Assembly (NCBI GenBank): GCA_904501875.1
Contig: CAJGCQ010000054.1
Span: 1-7,878, forward strand
DNA length: 7,878 nucleotides
Direction: 5' to 3'
DNA from: Clostridiaceae bacterium
GTDB lineage: Bacteria; Bacillota; Clostridia; Oscillospirales; Acutalibacteraceae
The notes under the pieces are model-generated. The model saw nothing but the letters and a program-made list of their open reading frames with translations, was not told where the DNA came from and searched no databases. The position numbers were made by a program, and so were the translations under genes. Position 1 is the first letter of the stretch. Every line of letters starts with the position of its first letter. Positions 4,689-7,878 of this stretch are shown here, one piece after another.

Positions 4689-5969
4689 ATGTCCGAATAT
4701 TTAAAGATGAGTAAAGAGGAACTTAGGGAAGAGTTCCAAAAAGTGAAAAGCGAATACGAAAAGCTCAGTGCTATGAACCTTTCGCTTGATATGTCCAGGG
4801 GAAAGCCCGGATTTGACAATATGGATTTAAGCGAGGAAATGTTCGGCCTGGTCGGAAATGACACAGGCTTCAAGAATGTCAGCGGTATCGATTGCAGAAA
4901 CTACGGCGGGCTTGACGGCCTTGCTGAGCTTAAAGCTCTTTTCGGCAAAATACTGGGACTTAACCCCGACCAGATTATTGTTGGCGGCAACTCCTCTCTT
5001 AATATGATGTTTGATACGATAGCTCAGGCTATGACCCACGGTATGGGCGGCGAACCTTGGGGAAAGCAGGGAGAGCTTAAATTCCTTTGCCCCGCACCCG
5101 GTTATGACAGGCATTTTGCCATAACCGAATACTTCGGCTTTAAGCTTATCCCCGTCAAGATGACGGCGGAGGGCCCCTGTATGGATGAGGTTGAGGAGCT
5201 TGTAAAAGACCCTGCAGTAAAGGGAATCTGGTGCGTTCCCAAGTACTCGAATCCCGAGGGAATCACCTATTCTAATGAGGTTGTACGCCGAATGGCACAC
5301 CTTAAGCCTGCTGCCGGCGACTTCCGCATTTTTTGGGACAATGCCTATGTTGTGCACGACCTATATGACGAGGAGGATACACTCCTTAATATATATGATG
5401 AGTGTGTAAAGGCAGGTAACCCCGATTTGCCGATAATCTTTACCTCTACCTCAAAAATCACCTTCCCCGGTGCGGGTGTTGCGGTGGAGGCGGCAAGCCC
5501 CAACAATGTAGCTTTGCTTAAAAGCCGTATGCAATACCAGACAATAGGGCCCGATAAGCTTAATCAGCTCCGCCACGCAAGAATGTTCAAGACGCCCGAC
5601 GATATAAAGTGCCATATGAAGCGCCATGCCGATATTCTGCGTCCTAAGTTCCAGTCTGTTTTAGACGAGCTTGACAGCCAGCTTAAGGATACGGGTATTG
5701 CACGTTGGACTAACCCAAAAGGCGGCTACTTTATAAGCCTTTATGTGTCGAATGGCTGTGCAAAACGCGTTGAACAGCTCTGCGCCAACGCAGGAATGAT
5801 ATTAACCCCCGCAGGAGCGACCTATCCATACGGTGTAGACCCGGACGATTCCAACATCCGAATTGCTCCCTCCTACCCCTCTGTTGAGGAGATTAAAACG
5901 GCTTCGGTTGTGCTTTGCGTAGCGGTGAGGTATGCAGCTCTGGAAAAACTGCTTAACGAAAAGCAATAA
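4689..5969 (+). CDS. PLP-dependent aminotransferase, MocR-like/Asp_aminotransf type (probable aspartate aminotransferase)
   Basis: A 426-residue fold-type I aminotransferase. LSLDMSRGKPGF (31-42) lies near the N-terminus, followed by the cofactor-site segments VGGNSS (98-103), PAPGYDRH (135-142), YSNPEG (186-191, Asn188) and WDNAYVVHDL (216-225, Asp217 and Tyr220). Lys256 in STSKITFPGAG is the expected Schiff-base lysine, and Arg391 in NIRIAPSYPS the expected substrate-carboxylate arginine. The sequence type resembles the Pfam Asp_aminotransf/MocR-like group that includes Corynebacterium AspT, so aspartate:2-oxoglutarate transamination is likely, but specificity cannot be read from sequence. 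It lacks the DNA-binding domain of true MocR regulators. AAGGAGG lies eight bases before the ATG. It is divergent from ylxM and has no evident link to secDF downstream, which has its own promoter; no terminator hairpin is visible at 5970-6002. Confidence 0.88.
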   Translation: MSEYLKMSKEELREEFQKVKSEYEKLSAMNLSLDMSRGKPGFDNMDLSEEMFGLVGNDTGFKNVSGIDCRNYGGLDGLAELKALFGKILGLNPDQIIVGGNSSLNMMFDTIAQAMTHGMGGEPWGKQGELKFLCPAPGYDRHFAITEYFGFKLIPVKMTAEGPCMDEVEELVKDPAVKGIWCVPKYSNPEGITYSNEVVRRMAHLKPAAGDFRIFWDNAYVVHDLYDEEDTLLNIYDECVKAGNPDLPIIFTSTSKITFPGAGVAVEAASPNNVALLKSRMQYQTIGPDKLNQLRHARMFKTPDDIKCHMKRHADILRPKFQSVLDELDSQLKDTGIARWTNPKGGYFISLYVSNGCAKRVEQLCANAGMILTPAGATYPYGVDPDDSNIRIAPSYPSVEEIKTASVVLCVAVRYAALEKLLNEKQ

Positions 5970-6002
5970 TTTTAGCTGTTGTAATATTTCGATGTGTAAA
6001 GA

Positions 6003-6031
6003 TTGACTTTAGGTTGATTTTTGTGTATAAT
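6003..6031 (+). promoter_or_regulatory. Sigma-A promoter of secDF
   Basis: TTGACT (6003-6008), a 17-base spacer and TATAAT (6026-6031) differ from consensus at one position. The expected start is near 6038, 28 bases before the secD ATG. This position also shows that the longer secD reading frame starting at TTG 6021 cannot be the translated form, because that codon lies inside the promoter. Confidence 0.88.
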
Positions 6032-6065
6032 TTATAAACAATCACAATTAGTGGAGGATTCGCCA

Positions 6066-7460
6066 ATGAAATCCAAAAGAACAGGCAAGCCGGTATTTTT
6101 TGTAGTACTCATCTTGATTTTGGCGCTTACATACACCGCCTTTTTCGGAATTGAAAACTACTACGGCGACACCAGAAAAGTTTATGTAAAGGGTGCTAAT
6201 GATATCCGTTGGGGTATCGATATACGGGGCGGCGTTGAAGCCGTGTTCTCACCCGACAAAGAAGAGGTTGACATTACGGATGACGATATGGATGCTGCAA
6301 AGGCTATTATCGAGACCCGTCTTGTAAACAAAAATATCACCGATTACGAGGTTTACACCGATTCGGACAATCACCAGATAATCGTACGCTTCCCCTGGGC
6401 GGCGGACGAAAGCGATTTTGACGCTGCGGCCGCAGTTCAGGAGCTGGGCGAAACCGCACTTCTCTCCTTCTGCCGAAACGAAAACAAGGAAGATGTAATC
6501 TTAAGCGGTGCCAAGGATATCGAGCGGGCAGAAGCCGGTGTCAGTCAAACCGACGGCGGAAACGAATATGTTGTATTTCTTTATTTCACCGATTCAGGTG
6601 AGGCTAAATTCGACACCGCAAAAAGAGAGCTTGTAAACCAAACAATTTCCATTTGGATGGATGACCAGAAAATCTCGGCTCCGACAGTAAGCGAATCTGT
6701 ACTTGAAGGTAACAGTGGTACTACATATATCAACGGTATGGCCAACGCCGAAGAGGCAAAGGACCTTGCAGATAAGATTAATGCCGGTTCTCTCCCCTTT
6801 GCGCTTACAGTTGACGACAGCAAGCTTCAAATAATCTCCCCCTCCTTAGGCTCAGACGCATTAAAGGTAATGCTTATCGCAGGCTCTATCGCATTCGCTA
6901 TTGTTTGCTTACTTATGATTTTGCGCTACCGATTAAACGGCGTGGTTGCATCTATTGCGCTGTTAGGTCAGCTTGCAGGTACAATAGCCTGCATTTCGGG
7001 CTTCTTCCCGAATACCGACAGCTTCACCCTTACAATCCCCGGTATAGCGGGTATCATTCTTTCGATAGGCGTAGGCGTTGACTGTAATGTTATCGCATCC
7101 GAGCGTATAAGAGATGAATTCAAAAAGGGCAAAACCATTGACGGCGCTATCGACAGCGGCTTTAAAAACGCCCTTAGCGCGATTGTTGACGGCAATGTAA
7201 CAATAGTTATAGTATCCCTTGTGCTTATGGGAGCCTTCGGCACACCCGACAGCTTTATTGCAAAAATCTTCTCACCCATAATGTCACTTTTAGGCTCTTC
7301 AATAACGGGCTCGATTTACTCCTTCGGATATACTCTGCTTGTGGGCGTAATCTTCAACTTCATAATGGGCCTTCTTGCTTCCAAGCTAATGCTCAAGAGT
7401 GTTTCTCAGCTAAAATTCTTAAGAAAACCCTGGCTTTACGGAGGTAAGAAAAATGCGTAA
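6066..7460 (+). CDS. secD: Protein translocase subunit SecD
   Basis: A 464-residue membrane protein. SecD with SecF forms the pmf-driven accessory complex of SecYEG that promotes late export. There is a first transmembrane helix (about 10-28), then the extracytoplasmic P1 region beginning with the conserved WGIDIRGGVEAVF (49-61, equivalent to GLDLRGG), and five further helices from about 265, including TIPGIAGIILSIGVGVDCNVIASERIRDEF, where Asp339 matches the conserved proton-relay aspartate of TM4. FKNALSAIVDGNVT (366-379) is the next conserved block. The ATG at 6066 has GGAGG eight bases upstream. The P1 region is short compared with E. coli SecD (615 residues). The segment between the last two helices (about 391-420) is longer than in SecD proteins I can recall. 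Its end overlaps secF by 8 bases. Confidence 0.95.
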   Translation: MKSKRTGKPVFFVVLILILALTYTAFFGIENYYGDTRKVYVKGANDIRWGIDIRGGVEAVFSPDKEEVDITDDDMDAAKAIIETRLVNKNITDYEVYTDSDNHQIIVRFPWAADESDFDAAAAVQELGETALLSFCRNENKEDVILSGAKDIERAEAGVSQTDGGNEYVVFLYFTDSGEAKFDTAKRELVNQTISIWMDDQKISAPTVSESVLEGNSGTTYINGMANAEEAKDLADKINAGSLPFALTVDDSKLQIISPSLGSDALKVMLIAGSIAFAIVCLLMILRYRLNGVVASIALLGQLAGTIACISGFFPNTDSFTLTIPGIAGIILSIGVGVDCNVIASERIRDEFKKGKTIDGAIDSGFKNALSAIVDGNVTIVIVSLVLMGAFGTPDSFIAKIFSPIMSLLGSSITGSIYSFGYTLLVGVIFNFIMGLLASKLMLKSVSQLKFLRKPWLYGGKKNA

Positions 7461-7878
7461 TTTTAATATTGATTTTAACAAAACCTTCAAAAAAGTCGTA
7501 ATAGCTTATGCGGTTATATTCCTTGCAGGCCTGATTTTTGCCTTTATCCCCTCATTCGGAGTTAATTTGGATATTAACTTTAGGGGCGGTACAAAAATTG
7601 CCTACTCCTATTCAGGCGATGTTTCCGACGGCGATATTGAAGCTACCGTAAAGGGCGCAATCGACAAATCCTTTACTGTTGCAAAAAGCACCGCACTTGC
7701 GGGTGACACAAAAACCTTCGAAATAAGCCTTGTGGGCAAGGACTCAATCTCGGCAGAAAAGCAGGAAGAGCTTACAAAGGCGCTGGAAGAAAAATTTGCC
7801 GACAATGAGATTTCACTTTACAACTCAAACTCGGTAAGCCCCACAATCGCAGGTACATTCTTTGCAAAAAGCCTTGTC
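7453..7878 (+). CDS. secF: Protein translocase subunit SecF, N-terminal part (cut by the window edge)
   Basis: The reading frame is open from ATG 7453 to the end of the window, 142 residues, so roughly the first half of SecF is present. A transmembrane helix lies at about 15-33. The SecF signature follows as GVNLDINFRGGTKIAYSY (36-53), then an extracytoplasmic P4-like region. SVSPTIAGTFFAKSLV at the edge leads into TM2. GGAGGT lies seven bases before the ATG, inside secD, and the 8-base overlap indicates translational coupling and equal production. SecD and SecF are separate here, not fused as in B. subtilis SecDF. Confidence 0.95.
   Translation, partial: MRNFNIDFNKTFKKVVIAYAVIFLAGLIFAFIPSFGVNLDINFRGGTKIAYSYSGDVSDGDIEATVKGAIDKSFTVAKSTALAGDTKTFEISLVGKDSISAEKQEELTKALEEKFADNEISLYNSNSVSPTIAGTFFAKSLV

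Noticed and set aside
4827..5357. Minus-strand 176-codon reading frame opposite the aminotransferase
   Set aside because: It lies entirely within a well-supported plus-strand gene and has no recognisable family features.
6021..6065. Fifteen-residue longer SecD start at TTG 6021
   Set aside because: The TTG lies in the spacer of the secD promoter, upstream of the expected transcription start, while ATG 6066 has a strong ribosome binding site.

Overview
The window looks like a low-to-mid GC Firmicute of class Clostridia, most likely an Oscillospirales/Ruminococcaceae-type gut bacterium. This is inferred from protein character (an HPr with both His15 and Ser46, a ylxM-ffh-rpsP-khpA-rimM-trmD operon, separate secD and secF), strong AAGGAGG-type ribosome binding sites and consensus sigma-A promoters. 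No species can be named from the sequence alone.

Layout. Bases 1-63 hold nothing I can support. Bases 64-283 hold an unusual tRNA-derived element: an exact copy of the 3' end of tRNA-Pro including CCA (110-140), followed by its own intrinsic terminator (66-105). On its other side is structured DNA that ends in an inverted, slightly diverged copy of the same tRNA segment (265-283). The intact tRNA-Pro(GGG) gene lies next to it (338-413, minus strand) with its own promoter and terminator. Then comes ptsH (HPr, minus), a single-gene unit with promoter and terminator. Bases 862-959 are AT-rich and hold no gene and no clear terminator.

From 960 to 4505 a minus-strand translation/secretion operon runs ylxM, ffh, rpsP, khpA, rimM, trmD, from a perfect-consensus promoter at 4547-4575. 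It couples protein targeting (SRP protein Ffh and its HTH partner YlxM) to ribosome assembly (S16, RimM, KhpA) and tRNA G37 methylation (TrmD). Compared with the Bacillus subtilis order, ylqD is missing between khpA and rimM, where there are two hairpins, and rplS is missing after trmD.

At 4506-4688 the transcription direction diverges. On the plus strand are a PLP-dependent aminotransferase of the MocR-like/Asp_aminotransf type (4689-5969), then secD (6066-7460) and secF (7453 to the window edge). The sec genes have their own promoter (6003-6031) and overlap by 8 bases. SecDF uses the proton motive force to help pull proteins through SecYEG.

The protein genes are ordinary housekeeping genes. 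The best candidate for something undescribed is the tRNA-derived palindromic element at 110-283. It looks like a mobile or structured repeat that carries or imitates a tRNA 3' end, with a possible pseudoknot inside.
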